Positions 18,449-27,801 are shown, numbered from the stretch's first letter. The stretch: 64,000 nucleotides of DNA from Siccibacter colletis (GCF_000696575.1 NZ_JMSQ01000006.1:434001-498000); one strand, 5' to 3'. A program made the numbers and translations. Notes: generated from the letters alone by a model not told the origin.

Positions 18449-19120
18449 ATGAAAGTATTACTGATTGAAGACAACGACAAAACCCGCGAGTGGCTGGTGA
18501 AAGGTCTGCGTGAGGCCGGCATCATCGTGGACGCGGTGGCGGACGGGCGCGACGGCCTGCACCTGGCGCTGGAGCACGACTACGGCCTGATTATCCTCGA
18601 CATCATGCTGCCGGGCATGGACGGCTGGCAGGTGCTGCAGACGCTGCGCACCGCCAAAGCCACCCCGGTGCTGTGCCTGACCGCCCGCGATGCGGTCAGC
18701 GATCGCGTTAAGGGGCTGGAGCTGGGCGCGGACGATTATCTGGTAAAACCCTTCTCCTTTGCTGAACTGCTGGCCCGGGTGCGGGCGCAGCTGCGTCGTC
18801 ATCCCGCTGCCTCCCACCAGCTACGCATTGCCGACCTTGAGCTTGACGCGGTGCGCCATCAGGTTACCCGCGGCGGCGAGATCGTCAGCCTGACGCAGCA
18901 GGAGTTCACGCTGCTGTGGTTCCTCGCCAGCCGCGCCGGGGAGATCCTGCCGCGCACCCTTATCGCCAGCGAAGTGTGGGGTATTAACTTCGACAGCGAA
19001 ACCAACGTGGTGGACGTGGCGATCCGCCGTCTGCGCCGCAAAATCGACGATCCCTGGCCGCTGAAGCTGGTGGAGACGGTGCGCGGCATGGGTTATCGCC
19101 TTAATACGGCGGAGGAGTAG
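18449..19120 (+). CDS. hprR: Response regulator HprR (YedW)
   Basis: 223-aa OmpR-family regulator. The receiver domain has the acidic pocket (LIEDND) and the phospho-acceptor Asp51 ([11 protein letters not shown]), the switch Thr (LTARD) and Lys (LVKPFSF). The C-terminal winged helix ends [16 protein letters not shown] and IRGMGY-like VRGMGYRL. It is closer to E. coli YedW/HprR than to CusR or PcoR, by recall. Start chosen at MKVLLIED; an in-frame ATG at 18440 would add three residues. The stop abuts the ATG of hprS. Confidence 0.88.
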   Translation: MKVLLIEDNDKTREWLVKGLREAGIIVDAVADGRDGLHLALEHDYGLIILDIMLPGMDGWQVLQTLRTAKATPVLCLTARDAVSDRVKGLELGADDYLVKPFSFAELLARVRAQLRRHPAASHQLRIADLELDAVRHQVTRGGEIVSLTQQEFTLLWFLASRAGEILPRTLIASEVWGINFDSETNVVDVAIRRLRRKIDDPWPLKLVETVRGMGYRLNTAEE

Positions 19121-20482
19121 ATGTTTCGTCCCTCTCTCACGCTGCGCCTGACGCTGGCGTTTATTCTGCTGGTGGCCGCCACCAGCGCGCTGGTCAGCGT
19201 CTCGCTCTACCGCTCGCTGTATACCGAGCTGGTGTGGCGCGATAACCAGACGCTGGTAAACCGCGGGGCCCAGCTGCGCCAGCTGCTGCTGGACGGGGCC
19301 GAGCCGCGTTCGCTGCCGCTCTACTTCAACCGCATGATGAACACCCGGCTTGATATTGTGCGTATCGCCCGCCCCGGGCAGGGCATCATTGTCGAGGTGA
19401 ATCAGGCGGGCATTACGCTGCCGGTGATGGATGAGGTGCCCGCCGGCATGACGCCGTCGGCGGCGCTGCTCCACCACTGGCGCACCGCCAGCGGTGCGGA
19501 TGCCGCCGGGCTGACACTGCGCGGTGCCGACGGGCAGGGGGATGTGATGATCACCGTTGCCCGACTGTCTGAGGATCGCGAGCAGGTGCTGGCCCGCTAT
19601 CGCCAGCACAGCCTGGTGATCTCCCTGACGGCGATCCTGCTGGCGGCGATTGTCAGCCCGCTGCTGATCCGCCGCAGCCTGCGCGCTATCCGGGCGCTGA
19701 GCCGCCAGACCGCCCGCACCGACAGCCAGCAGCTGGCCACGCCCCTGGCGCTCGACACCCTGCCCGCCGAGCTGCTGCCGCTCGGGCGCTCGCTGAACGT
19801 GATGCGCCAGCGGCTGGCGGAGGACTTCTCGCGCCTGACGCAGTTCGCCGACGATCTGGCCCACGAGCTGCGCACGCCGGTGAATATTCTGCTCGGCCAG
19901 ACCCAGGTAATGCTCCAGCAGCCGCGCAGCAGCGAAGAGTATCAGGCGCTGCTGGCGAGCAATATCGAAGAGCTGGAGCATCTGACGCGGCTGATTGAGA
20001 ATATCCTGTTCCTCTCCCGGGCCGATCACCGCAACGTTGCCCTTGACCGCCAGCCCGTAGCGCTGGCGAGCTTTATCGCCTCGGTGGTGGATTTCCTGGA
20101 GCCGCTGGCGGAAGAGCGCGAGCAGCAGTTTGTGGTGGAAGCGGAGGGCGAGGTGCTGGCCGACAGGCTGCTGCTCCAGCGCCTGCTGACGAACCTGATG
20201 ACCAACGCGCTGCGTCACTCCCCGCCAGGGGCGCAGATCCGTATCAGCGCCGCAGTGAACGACGACGAGGTCATCATCACCGTCGCTAACCCCGGCGAGC
20301 CGATTGCCGAACCGGAGAAGATCTTCACCCGCTTCTGGCGTGGAGATGATGCCCGCCATACGCCGGGCACCGGGCTTGGGCTGGCGCTCTCACAGGCTAT
20401 CGCCACGCTGCACCGCGGCACGCTCAGCGTCAGCCATCGCGACGGCGGGAACCACTTCACCCTGCGCATGCCGCGCTTTTAA
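19121..20482 (+). CDS. hprS: Sensor kinase HprS (YedV)
   Basis: 453-aa inner-membrane histidine kinase: TM1 (~10-30), a periplasmic domain (~31-160), TM2 (~162-180), HAMP, the H-box FADDLAHELRTP, and a HATPase with N (LLTNLMTNALRHSP) and G (GTGLGLALSQA) boxes. It resembles E. coli HprS, a sensor of H2O2/HOCl. I see no cysteine anywhere in the protein, including TM2, where E. coli HprS has a cysteine implicated in H2O2 sensing. The periplasmic Met72-Met73 pair (YFNRMM) is kept. A copper-type stimulus, as for CusS/PcoS, remains possible. Confidence 0.85.
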   Translation: MFRPSLTLRLTLAFILLVAATSALVSVSLYRSLYTELVWRDNQTLVNRGAQLRQLLLDGAEPRSLPLYFNRMMNTRLDIVRIARPGQGIIVEVNQAGITLPVMDEVPAGMTPSAALLHHWRTASGADAAGLTLRGADGQGDVMITVARLSEDREQVLARYRQHSLVISLTAILLAAIVSPLLIRRSLRAIRALSRQTARTDSQQLATPLALDTLPAELLPLGRSLNVMRQRLAEDFSRLTQFADDLAHELRTPVNILLGQTQVMLQQPRSSEEYQALLASNIEELEHLTRLIENILFLSRADHRNVALDRQPVALASFIASVVDFLEPLAEEREQQFVVEAEGEVLADRLLLQRLLTNLMTNALRHSPPGAQIRISAAVNDDEVIITVANPGEPIAEPEKIFTRFWRGDDARHTPGTGLGLALSQAIATLHRGTLSVSHRDGGNHFTLRMPRF

Positions 20483-20543
20483 GCCCGGTTTTACCCCGCA
20501 CCGGCTCGAATCCGAGCCGGTCACAGGCGCTAAACGATATTTC

Positions 20544-20620
20544 TGCGCATTCTGCGCAACTTCTTGCTTTGATTTCCGAATAAAAAACTTTTTGCGCAAT
20601 GTCTGCAAACGATGTGCGCA
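20544..20620. promoter_or_regulatory. Four TGCGCA repeats upstream of sigma-54 promoter
   Basis: Palindromic TGCGCA occurs at 20544, 20553, 20593 and 20615, 85-160 bp upstream of the -24 element. Upstream clustered palindromes are the usual layout for an enhancer-binding activator of sigma-54. The protein that would bind is not in this window, so this is inference. Confidence 0.45.
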
Positions 20621-20702
20621 GTTTCGGCAAGATCTTGCTTGATTTTGTCTGTCGGATTACTCCGGAAAATATAATATCCTTAAATTACAGCAACTTAAAA
20701 AC

Positions 20703-20718
20703 TGGCACGCAAATTGCT
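20703..20718 (+). promoter_or_regulatory. Sigma-54 promoter of hcp
   Basis: TGGCACGCAAATTGCT matches the -24/-12 consensus TGGCACG-N4-TTGCW at every position (GG at 20704, GC at 20716). It predicts a start site near 20729, ~40 nt before the hcp ATG. Sigma-54 control of hcp/vgrG through VasH-type activators is established for several T6SS. Confidence 0.85.
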
Positions 20719-20767
20719 ATGTATTTTGTGAAGTTCTTTCACTCATACACAAGCAAGGAGCATTACC

Positions 20768-21286
20768 ATGCCAACCCCATGTTATATCAGCATCGAAGGC
20801 AAGACCCAGGGCAACATCACCGCGGGCGCGTTCACCTCTGACTCCGTCGGCAACATCTACGTCCAGGGCCACGAGGACGAGATGCTGGTTCAGGAGTTCA
20901 ACCATGTGGTTACCGTCCCGACCGACCCGCAATCCGGCCAGCCGTCCGGCCAGCGCGTGCACAAGCCGTTCAAATTCACCGTTGCCCTGAACAAGGCCGT
21001 GCCGCTGATGTACAACGCCCTGGCCTCCGGGGAGATGCTGCCGACCGTGACCCTGAAGTGGTACCGCACCTCAGTGGAAGGCAAGCAGGAGCACTTCTTC
21101 TCCACCACCCTGACCGACGCCACCATCGTGGACATCGACTGCCAGATGCCGCACTGCCAGGACCCGGCGAAGTCGGACTTCACCCAGCTGATTGAAGTCT
21201 CACTGGCCTACCGCAAAATCGACTGGGAGCACACCGTCGCCGGCACCTCCGGCTCGGACGACTGGCGCGCGCCTGTCGAGGCGTAA
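20768..21286 (+). CDS. hcp: T6SS tube protein Hcp (TssD)
   Basis: 172-aa Hcp, recognised from PTPCYISIEGKTQGNITAGA, GNIYVQGHEDEMLVQEFNH, the HKPFKFTVALNKAVPLM stretch and LIEVSLAYRKIDWEH. It forms hexameric rings that stack as the secreted inner tube. Unlike evolved Hcp it has no C-terminal toxin extension. Ribosome site AGCAAGGAGCATTACC. It has its own sigma-54 promoter and terminator, allowing higher expression than vgrG. Confidence 0.97.
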   Translation: MPTPCYISIEGKTQGNITAGAFTSDSVGNIYVQGHEDEMLVQEFNHVVTVPTDPQSGQPSGQRVHKPFKFTVALNKAVPLMYNALASGEMLPTVTLKWYRTSVEGKQEHFFSTTLTDATIVDIDCQMPHCQDPAKSDFTQLIEVSLAYRKIDWEHTVAGTSGSDDWRAPVEA

Positions 21287-21289
21287 GCC

Positions 21290-21316
21290 CCGTAACCCGG
21301 CTGCGGCCGGGTTTTT
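21290..21316 (+). terminator. Intrinsic terminator after hcp
   Basis: AACCCGGC-TGCG-GCCGGGTTTTT directly after the hcp stop. Readthrough would supply vgrG, which starts 115 nt further on with no obvious promoter of its own. Confidence 0.85.
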
Positions 21317-21430
21317 GCGTTTGTGCTGAGGTGTGGCGAAACCAGACCTGAGCACAACTTCATTTTATGGCCCCCCGCACGGTGAAAACCGGGCGTGCGG
21401 TAGCTATGGGCGTTCACAGGAGAAGGGAAG

Positions 21431-23467
21431 ATGGCAAACAGTACGGGACTCCAGTTCACGGTCAGCATCGGGTCGCTGCCGGAGAGCACGTTTGCGGTGG
21501 TGGATTTTGAGCTGGACGAGGCGCTTAACCGCCCGTTCGCGCTGAGCCTGAACCTGGCCAGCCACCTGCCGGGGATTGATTTCGGCGAGGTGCTCGACCA
21601 GCCGTGCGAGCTGAAGGTGTGGTACGAGGGGCAGCTGCAGCGCAGCGTCAGCGGGATTGTCAGCCGCTTCGCCCAGGGCGAGACCGGGTTTCGCCGCACC
21701 CGCTACCAGGCGCAGGTGCGCCCGGCGCTGTGGCGCACCGGGCTGCGCACCAACGCCCGCATCTTCCAGGCGAAAAAGCCCGACGCCATCATCACCACGC
21801 TGCTCACCGAGGCGGGCATCACCGACTTCGCCTTCGCCCTGCGCCACGACCACCCGGAGCGGGAGTACTGCGTCCAGTACCGCGAGAGCGATTTAGCCTT
21901 TATCACACGCATTGCCGCCGAAGAGGGGATGTTCTTCTTCCACGAGTTTGAGGCCGGCACCCACCGGGTGGTGTTCGCCGACGACGCAGGCGCGGTGGCG
22001 AAGGGCGAGCCGCTGTTCTTCAACCTGGCAAACCAGGGGCTGTCCCAGGGGGCCTACGTCCGGCGTTTCCACTACGCCGAGGCGGTGAGCACCGCCGGGG
22101 TGGAGCTGAAGGACTACAGCTTCAAAACCCCGGCTTACGGCCTGTCGCACAAAAAGATGAGCGGCGAGCTGGAGCACCAGGGCGAGCAGTACGAGCACTA
22201 CGACTACCCCGGCCGCTACAAGGGGGACCCGAACGGGAAGGCCTTCGCCGGGTTCCGGCTGGACGCCCTGCGCGCCGGGGCGGTGACCGGAAGCGGGGAG
22301 TCGAACTGCGCCGGGCTGCGTCCGGGGCAGAGTTTTGTGCTGAGCGAGCACCCGAACCCGCAGCTGAACATCGCCTGGCAGACCGTGGGGGTGACCCACA
22401 CCGGCCGCCAGCCACAGGCGCTGGAAGAGGAGGGCGGCGGCGAGCCGACCACCTTCAGCAACAGCTTTACGGTGGTGAAGGCGTCAACCACCTGGCGCGC
22501 GGTGATGCCGCACAAGCCGATGGTGGACGGCCCGCAGATAGCCACCGTCACTGGCCCGTCGGGCGAGGAGATTTACTGCGACAAATACGGACGCATCAAG
22601 GTGCAGTTCCCGTGGGACCGGTACGGCACGCGCAACGACCAGAGCTCGTGCTGGGTGCGGGTGAGCCAGGGCTGGGCCGGGGGACAGTACGGGATGGTGG
22701 CCATCCCGCGCATCGGGCATGAAGTGGTGGTGAGCTTCCTCGAAGGCGACCCGGACCAGCCGATCGTCACCGGGCGCACGTATCATGCAACTAACCAGAC
22801 GCCGTATGTATTACCGGAACACAAGACCCGCACCACCCTGCGTACCGATACCCATAAAGGGACGGGCTTCAATGAGATCCGTTTTGAAGATGAAGCGACG
22901 CGCGAGCAGATCTACACCCATGCCCAGAAGGATATGGACACTGAAATTAACCACATCCATCGTCAGAGCGTGGGCTGCGACCAGCACCTGAGCGTGAAGC
23001 AGGATCAGTACCAGCGGGTCGATCGCCACAGTCACCGCACCATCGGGCAGGACGATATTGAGCAGATTGGTCAGGATCATCACCAGTCCATCGGGCGCAG
23101 CTTCTTCCAGAATATCGGTCAGTCGTTAAAACGCTTCATCGGCGGCGGGGAAATCACCGCCATCAGCGGTAGCCGTCAGAGCACGATTTCAGGCTCGGAA
23201 GAGCTGCTGATCGGCGCGCACCAGCGGGTGCTGGTCAACACCGACAGCTACCTGAAAGCCACCGATATCGTGCTGGAAGCCGGGCAGTCCCTGACCATCA
23301 AAGCGCCGGGCGGCTTTATTAAAATTGATGGCGCCGGCATCACGATGGTTGGTGCGGTAGTGAAAATTAACGACGGTGGCGCAGGCGGAGCCGGCACCGC
23401 GCCGGTCTCGATCGAACCGGAAGCCCCGGCGAAACCTACCCTCCCGGATGCGCCGGACAGACGCTAA
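21431..23467 (+). CDS. vgrG: T6SS spike protein VgrG (TssI)
   Basis: 678-aa spike trimer subunit: gp27-like base (residues ~1-370, including [22 protein letters not shown]), gp5-like OB domain ([51 protein letters not shown]), and a beta-helix needle with short periodic repeats ([20 protein letters not shown]) ending at a Pro/Ala-rich tail. It carries no enzymatic C-terminal extension. The next gene is its PAAR tip, 9 nt downstream. It probably also carries the Rhs effector through the DUF4123 adaptor. Confidence 0.97.
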   Translation: MANSTGLQFTVSIGSLPESTFAVVDFELDEALNRPFALSLNLASHLPGIDFGEVLDQPCELKVWYEGQLQRSVSGIVSRFAQGETGFRRTRYQAQVRPALWRTGLRTNARIFQAKKPDAIITTLLTEAGITDFAFALRHDHPEREYCVQYRESDLAFITRIAAEEGMFFFHEFEAGTHRVVFADDAGAVAKGEPLFFNLANQGLSQGAYVRRFHYAEAVSTAGVELKDYSFKTPAYGLSHKKMSGELEHQGEQYEHYDYPGRYKGDPNGKAFAGFRLDALRAGAVTGSGESNCAGLRPGQSFVLSEHPNPQLNIAWQTVGVTHTGRQPQALEEEGGGEPTTFSNSFTVVKASTTWRAVMPHKPMVDGPQIATVTGPSGEEIYCDKYGRIKVQFPWDRYGTRNDQSSCWVRVSQGWAGGQYGMVAIPRIGHEVVVSFLEGDPDQPIVTGRTYHATNQTPYVLPEHKTRTTLRTDTHKGTGFNEIRFEDEATREQIYTHAQKDMDTEINHIHRQSVGCDQHLSVKQDQYQRVDRHSHRTIGQDDIEQIGQDHHQSIGRSFFQNIGQSLKRFIGGGEITAISGSRQSTISGSEELLIGAHQRVLVNTDSYLKATDIVLEAGQSLTIKAPGGFIKIDGAGITMVGAVVKINDGGAGGAGTAPVSIEPEAPAKPTLPDAPDRR

Positions 23468-23476
23468 GGATACATC

Positions 23477-23905
23477 ATGCCAGGAGCAGCACGATTAAAT
23501 GACACGGGAAAGGGGCATGAGTGTTTTCCGGATACGCCCGTTATCGCGGGCAGCCCGGATATCATTATCAATGGCCAGCCAGCCGCGCGGGTAGGGGATG
23601 CCCTCGCCCCGCACGGCTGCCCCTGTTCCGGTAGCCCTCATGGTTTGCACGGGCGTGCGATAGCCGCGGGCTCGTCCAATGTCATTTTCAACGGTAAGGC
23701 CGCGGCACGTATTGGTGACGCCATCGACTGCGGCGGCAAAATCATCACCGGCAGCGGCGATGTGATTATCGGCAATACCCCGTGGCAATCTCCCGCCCAC
23801 GACTGCGGCAAACAGACCGTGCTGCGCGGTGCCCCGCTGCTTGCGTTGACGCCAGCACTCAACCCGGAAGAACTCAACGATACCGTAGCACTGCTTTCAC
23901 GCTGA
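23477..23905 (+). CDS. PAAR-domain spike tip
   Basis: 142-aa PAAR protein: MPGAARLNDTGKGHECFP at the N-terminus, the internal G-rich repeats (IIINGQPAARVGDAL, VIFNGKAAARIGDAI) and the zinc-site Cys/His residues (HECFP, HGCPC) are as expected. It sharpens the VgrG needle. The ~40-residue C-terminal tail beyond the PAAR fold may dock the cargo effector encoded 33 nt downstream. Confidence 0.94.
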   Translation: MPGAARLNDTGKGHECFPDTPVIAGSPDIIINGQPAARVGDALAPHGCPCSGSPHGLHGRAIAAGSSNVIFNGKAAARIGDAIDCGGKIITGSGDVIIGNTPWQSPAHDCGKQTVLRGAPLLALTPALNPEELNDTVALLSR

Positions 23906-23938
23906 CAGGAAAACGGAACGTCGCCTTAAGGAATCATT

Positions 23939-26314
23939 ATGGAAACGCGCTACCCGATAAGGAAAGCGGACGGCAAGGATTTTGCCGGCCCGGATGAAAT
24001 ACTGGCTCTGCTACGCAATGAAAGACACGGCCAGTGGCTGGCAGGCAATAATGGTATGTGGCATGGCGGGATACATATCAGCCGTGAATCCGCCCCGCTG
24101 GCCGTTATCTCAGCGGAGAGCGCCGAAGGGGCCGTACCGCTGCAGTGTATTGCTCAGGGTGAAATTGTGGCATGGCGACTTCAGCAGGATTATCACCAGC
24201 AGCCTTATGGAGAGGCGGCGGAGGGTGAAGAGGCGATCAACCTGAAGTACTCCAGCGCATTTGTGCTGGTGCGATCCGTGCACAAACCGGATGAAAACCC
24301 GGCCACCTGGCTGACGTTTTATACCCTCTATATGCACCTTGCGCCGTTAAGCTGTTTTCCAAAAATGGTGGTGTATGAGGTGACGCCTGAGGGGCAGGAT
24401 CTGAGGAAGCGGCTTTACAGCGGAACCGAGGAATCTGGTCAAATAGCTCCGGATCCCTGCGGGAAGCTCAGTGCCGGTGATAGGTTAACCTTCTTTGACG
24501 AAATCACATTCTTACTGCAGCGGAAAGGCCGGGATAATTCAGGTCGTGCTCTGCCTGATAAGCCCGCACAGTTTGGTCTTGTGCAACTGTTGAAAGATGG
24601 CGTTCCCACGGGAGACAAATTCTGGACATCGAGTTTACCGGAACACATAGCACCACAAGGTGAAAAATATGCTTATCTGCCCGACTGGATGGATAAGGCC
24701 GTGCAGAACGGGACAATGGATGCGGTGGTGGTTCCTCCTCAACCCATCGCCATTCGTGCCGGGGATGCCATTGGTTTTCTGGCGCAGGATGATGCGCCTG
24801 TCACTGGCGGCGCGGTGCAGAGCGACTGGTTTATGCACATTGAAGTGCTCAGCAACGATGCCAATATGCCGGCGTTTTTAAGCAACCCCGGCCATCTGAC
24901 AAAAGGCACTCTGTACATTGAAGTACAGGGTGGTCAGCCGCTGTACCGGTGCGAAGAGAAGGACGGTAAAAAAATCTTCACGCCACCGGAAAATACCAGT
25001 GATGCTGAGGCCGGTAAATTGCTGCGGCGGGACGATGCCAAACCATTTAAAGACGAGGCGGGTATCAGCTGGTATCTCATAAAGCCTGAGACATGGATAA
25101 AGCAGGACGGCATAAAAGAGATTATTCAGCACGATCTTAAGGCCCTGCGATTTACCCCGCTTGAGCAGGAACCGGCAAAGGATTTTCAGCAAAGCCTGGG
25201 CGAACCATGGCTGAGTAAAGCGTTCAATTTTATCAGCGGTGCCGTTCATCCCGAAAGAGCACTGGAAAGTCAGGAGCTTAGCGAATACTATTCGCAGATA
25301 GCGAAGGTGCTGGACGCTAACGGCGATGGCAAAATATCCGCTACGGAATTGAAATTGTACCGGACCGCTGTATTGCAGGGCTTACGACACAACAATGAGG
25401 AAGTTGAAATGCTGCTGCGCCGTCTCATCGTTAAGCACGAAAGCGAATGGTACGGTAAAAGCTCGCACCCGCGCTGGCAGACGCTGCTGGGTTCACTCCC
25501 GAAAGCCGGACAGGATTACGCCAAGATCTGGATTGATAACCATGAATGGATGAGTCAGGTGCCTGCGTTAGCGAAAGATGAAGCAGTGTGGCATTTCCAT
25601 CCGGTGGAGTTTGTGCATACTTTATACTTTAAATCAGAACTCATTGATGTTGATTCTTTTATGTCTCAATATGAAAAAGAACATATTTCATTTGCTCCGA
25701 AAACGACAGCGCTCTCACAAGTTTCTAAAATTAATTTGCGTAGGATCTTGGCAAATATAAATGAATTCTACCCTAAGCACAAAGAATATAAACCCAATTT
25801 ATATTGGGTTTCATATATGTTAGCTACTGCCAGGCATGAAACATATCATTATCCTTCAATGGAGTATTTTAGCGAAAAGCCAGAGGTTGGGGATCTGAAG
25901 TACTTCAATAAATATGACCCAATACTTGCGGCAACGCCATTCTATAGAAAAAGAGCAATAGATAATGGTAATACAAAACAGGGGGATGGATATAAATATA
26001 GGGGGCGAGGATGCGTGCATCTTACATGGAAAAACAACTATCAGAAGGCAAAAGAAAAGTTTGGATCTGACTATGTTATGCAGCCCGAACTCGCAGCTAA
26101 TTTTGATCATGCTGTCCCTATTATGATTTGGGGGATGTATGGGGGAGTATTCACCGGAGGTAAACTTTCCTCCTACATAAACAGTAAGGAAATTGATTAT
26201 GTGCGCGCGAGGGGGATCATTAATGGCAGCGATCAGGCGGTTTTAATTGCCTCATACGCAGATAGGTTTCAATCAATTTTAGAAAGAACTTCAAACATTC
26301 CAAAGGATTTTTAA
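23939..26314 (+). CDS. T6SS cargo effector 1: M23-like, EF-hand and GH19-type lysozyme domains
   Basis: 791 aa. Residues ~40-310 carry scattered M23-peptidase-like motifs (WHGGIHIS 41-48, YMHL 131-134, AGDAIGFLAQ 274-283, FMHIEVL 298-304). Residues 459-470 (DANGDGKISATE) form a canonical EF-hand calcium loop. After the conserved HFHPVEFV boundary (residue ~559) comes a GH19 chitinase/lysozyme-like domain with the catalytic-Glu motif ATARHETYH (Glu634) and YRGRGCVHLTWKNNY (687-701). It is therefore predicted to cleave peptidoglycan in target periplasms, like dual-domain effectors such as TseP, though I cannot claim orthology. The start follows AAGGAATCATT. The C-terminal third is AT-rich, unlike the first two thirds, a sign of toxin-end exchange. 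Confidence 0.85.
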   Translation: METRYPIRKADGKDFAGPDEILALLRNERHGQWLAGNNGMWHGGIHISRESAPLAVISAESAEGAVPLQCIAQGEIVAWRLQQDYHQQPYGEAAEGEEAINLKYSSAFVLVRSVHKPDENPATWLTFYTLYMHLAPLSCFPKMVVYEVTPEGQDLRKRLYSGTEESGQIAPDPCGKLSAGDRLTFFDEITFLLQRKGRDNSGRALPDKPAQFGLVQLLKDGVPTGDKFWTSSLPEHIAPQGEKYAYLPDWMDKAVQNGTMDAVVVPPQPIAIRAGDAIGFLAQDDAPVTGGAVQSDWFMHIEVLSNDANMPAFLSNPGHLTKGTLYIEVQGGQPLYRCEEKDGKKIFTPPENTSDAEAGKLLRRDDAKPFKDEAGISWYLIKPETWIKQDGIKEIIQHDLKALRFTPLEQEPAKDFQQSLGEPWLSKAFNFISGAVHPERALESQELSEYYSQIAKVLDANGDGKISATELKLYRTAVLQGLRHNNEEVEMLLRRLIVKHESEWYGKSSHPRWQTLLGSLPKAGQDYAKIWIDNHEWMSQVPALAKDEAVWHFHPVEFVHTLYFKSELIDVDSFMSQYEKEHISFAPKTTALSQVSKINLRRILANINEFYPKHKEYKPNLYWVSYMLATARHETYHYPSMEYFSEKPEVGDLKYFNKYDPILAATPFYRKRAIDNGNTKQGDGYKYRGRGCVHLTWKNNYQKAKEKFGSDYVMQPELAANFDHAVPIMIWGMYGGVFTGGKLSSYINSKEIDYVRARGIINGSDQAVLIASYADRFQSILERTSNIPKDF
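24101..25614 (+). repeat. 1.5-kb effector repeat, copy A
   Basis: The middle of effector 1 (from GCCGTTATCTCAGCGG to GGAGTTTGT) recurs at 28344-29857 with a constant offset of 4243 bp, so without net indels. Most of it is nearly identical; the part for residues ~145-240 is clearly divergent. It marks the conserved carrier region to which alternative toxin ends are attached. Confidence 0.9.
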
Positions 26315-26315
26315 A

Positions 26316-27245
26316 ATGAAGCAATGTAATTTTTTAATGTTCTTTGCGCTTTGTGGTTATTCATTATTAAGTTATGCTCATGGCTCTTTTGGTTATGGAT
26401 ATGACAAAGAAAAAAGTGTTATTTACGCCCAAAAAAACAATATGGAATTGACGTTGCAATTCAAGCAGGATTATAACGGGAATCCTTCTTATGCCTTTGA
26501 TTTTTTTAACGGCTTTCCTGCGATAGTTGCTGACAGCCGCTCGCTACATGATGCTACAATCTATGCCACATTAAACACTATTGATAATGAATTCTTTATT
26601 GATTGTGTTTATTTAGCTGTAAAAAGTAAAAGAAATGGTATTTTTGCCAAAGAGGGTATTTGTGGTCTCGAACGGGTATCTGCGCACAACTACAAAAAAT
26701 TTCTAGATGAAAAAAAATCCGAAGTTGTCAATGATATAGACTCTGTCGACACGAGTTTACTTTTAAATGGCAAAAAAGATTACTTACCGATTGTTATCTT
26801 TAATAGCAAAGGCGTGTTGCTTTATAAGTTGTATAAAAGCAAAGAGGCATTATTAAGTGATGAATATTCTATTTTAGCGTTGAAGGATGATGGGCAATGT
26901 GAGGTTTATGAAAATAGCCCTTGGACTATATTTCACAGAATATATCAGGATGATATTGTAATCATGGATGAGATTAACGTAGGCGATAAGCTAGAATTAA
27001 GTAAATCAATACCCAACAAGTCCGTTGCTAATATATGTTCATCTTATCCTGCGATGATTGTAAAAGCATCAAAGTCTTACTTTTATGATTCTTCCTATAA
27101 GCCCAAAAATTCGTATCTTATAAAAGGTGATAAAATCAATTTACTATCAATTAGCGGTAATCAAAAATGGTGTAAAGTAAGATATATTAATATTAAAAAT
27201 AAATCGATTGATGATGTGATGTTATGTTCAGATTTGATACTTTAG
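26316..27245 (+). CDS. Exported putative immunity protein with SH3-like C-terminus
   Basis: 309-aa protein with a signal peptide (residues 1-21, ending SYA). Not a family I recognise over its full length. The last ~50 residues (NSYLIKGDKINLLSISGNQK, WCKVRYINIK) look like a bacterial SH3 strand pattern and recur in the genes at 32395 and 36908. It starts 1 nt after the effector 1 stop, is AT-rich, and should be periplasmic, where a lysozyme effector acts. Immunity is inferred from position only. Confidence 0.65.
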   Translation: MKQCNFLMFFALCGYSLLSYAHGSFGYGYDKEKSVIYAQKNNMELTLQFKQDYNGNPSYAFDFFNGFPAIVADSRSLHDATIYATLNTIDNEFFIDCVYLAVKSKRNGIFAKEGICGLERVSAHNYKKFLDEKKSEVVNDIDSVDTSLLLNGKKDYLPIVIFNSKGVLLYKLYKSKEALLSDEYSILALKDDGQCEVYENSPWTIFHRIYQDDIVIMDEINVGDKLELSKSIPNKSVANICSSYPAMIVKASKSYFYDSSYKPKNSYLIKGDKINLLSISGNQKWCKVRYINIKNKSIDDVMLCSDLIL

Positions 27246-27414
27246 CTAAATTTAAATGTTACATTGTGTTCATCAAGTGTCATTTGTATTGCAGAACCTA
27301 TGTAAAAAACAAAATAATGATGAGTACAAATCAATAGATTATTTTTGAAATGCATCAGAGAGCTTATTTTACGTAAAAGGGTGCCATTACAAACAAAATA
27401 TCGAGGTGGTTTAT

Positions 27415-27801
27415 GTGAGAAAAATAATTCTATGCTTTTTATTGATTACTTTTAGGGTGAGCGCGAGTGACTCTTGTGAAAACATTCAGTTGTCCGATCA
27501 AATATTTTCATGTGCAAAAAATAAATATGCAGCTAGTGACGCGTTGCTTAATAAGTCTTATAAAGAACTCATGGCTAAAATAGCTAAAGACTATAAATCA
27601 AAGCCTGACCTGAAAGCTGATTTCATAGGTAAAGTTAAAATTTCTCAAAGAGCCTGGATTATTTTTAGAGATACTAATTGTTTAGTTTATTCGTACCAGA
27701 TTGATCCGCAATCACAGGCATATGAAACATCTTTGTACTTATGCAAAATAGATATGACAAATCAGAGGGTTGTTGAAATTAATAAAATGCTGATGCAGTG
27801 A
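27415..27801 (+). CDS. LprI-family lysozyme inhibitor, probable immunity protein
   Basis: 128-aa exported protein: signal peptide (~1-17, ending VSA), then the LprI/DUF1311 pattern (Cys, later SCAKNKYAASDALLNKSYKELM, SQRAWIIFRDTNCLVY) with paired cysteines. LprI proteins inhibit lysozymes; one next to a GH19-type lysozyme effector fits an immunity role. The start is GTG at 27415 with GAGG at good spacing; the in-frame GTG at 27406 overlaps that ribosome site. Confidence 0.75.
   Translation: MRKIILCFLLITFRVSASDSCENIQLSDQIFSCAKNKYAASDALLNKSYKELMAKIAKDYKSKPDLKADFIGKVKISQRAWIIFRDTNCLVYSYQIDPQSQAYETSLYLCKIDMTNQRVVEINKMLMQ

Noticed and set aside
18821..20359. 512-aa open frame on the minus strand
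   Set aside because: Shadow of hprR/hprS; Gln/Arg/His-rich with no recognisable domain.
22900..23130. Short periodic repeats suggestive of a CRISPR-like array
   Set aside because: They encode the VgrG beta-helix repeat; no spacers or cas genes. No CRISPR array was found in the window.
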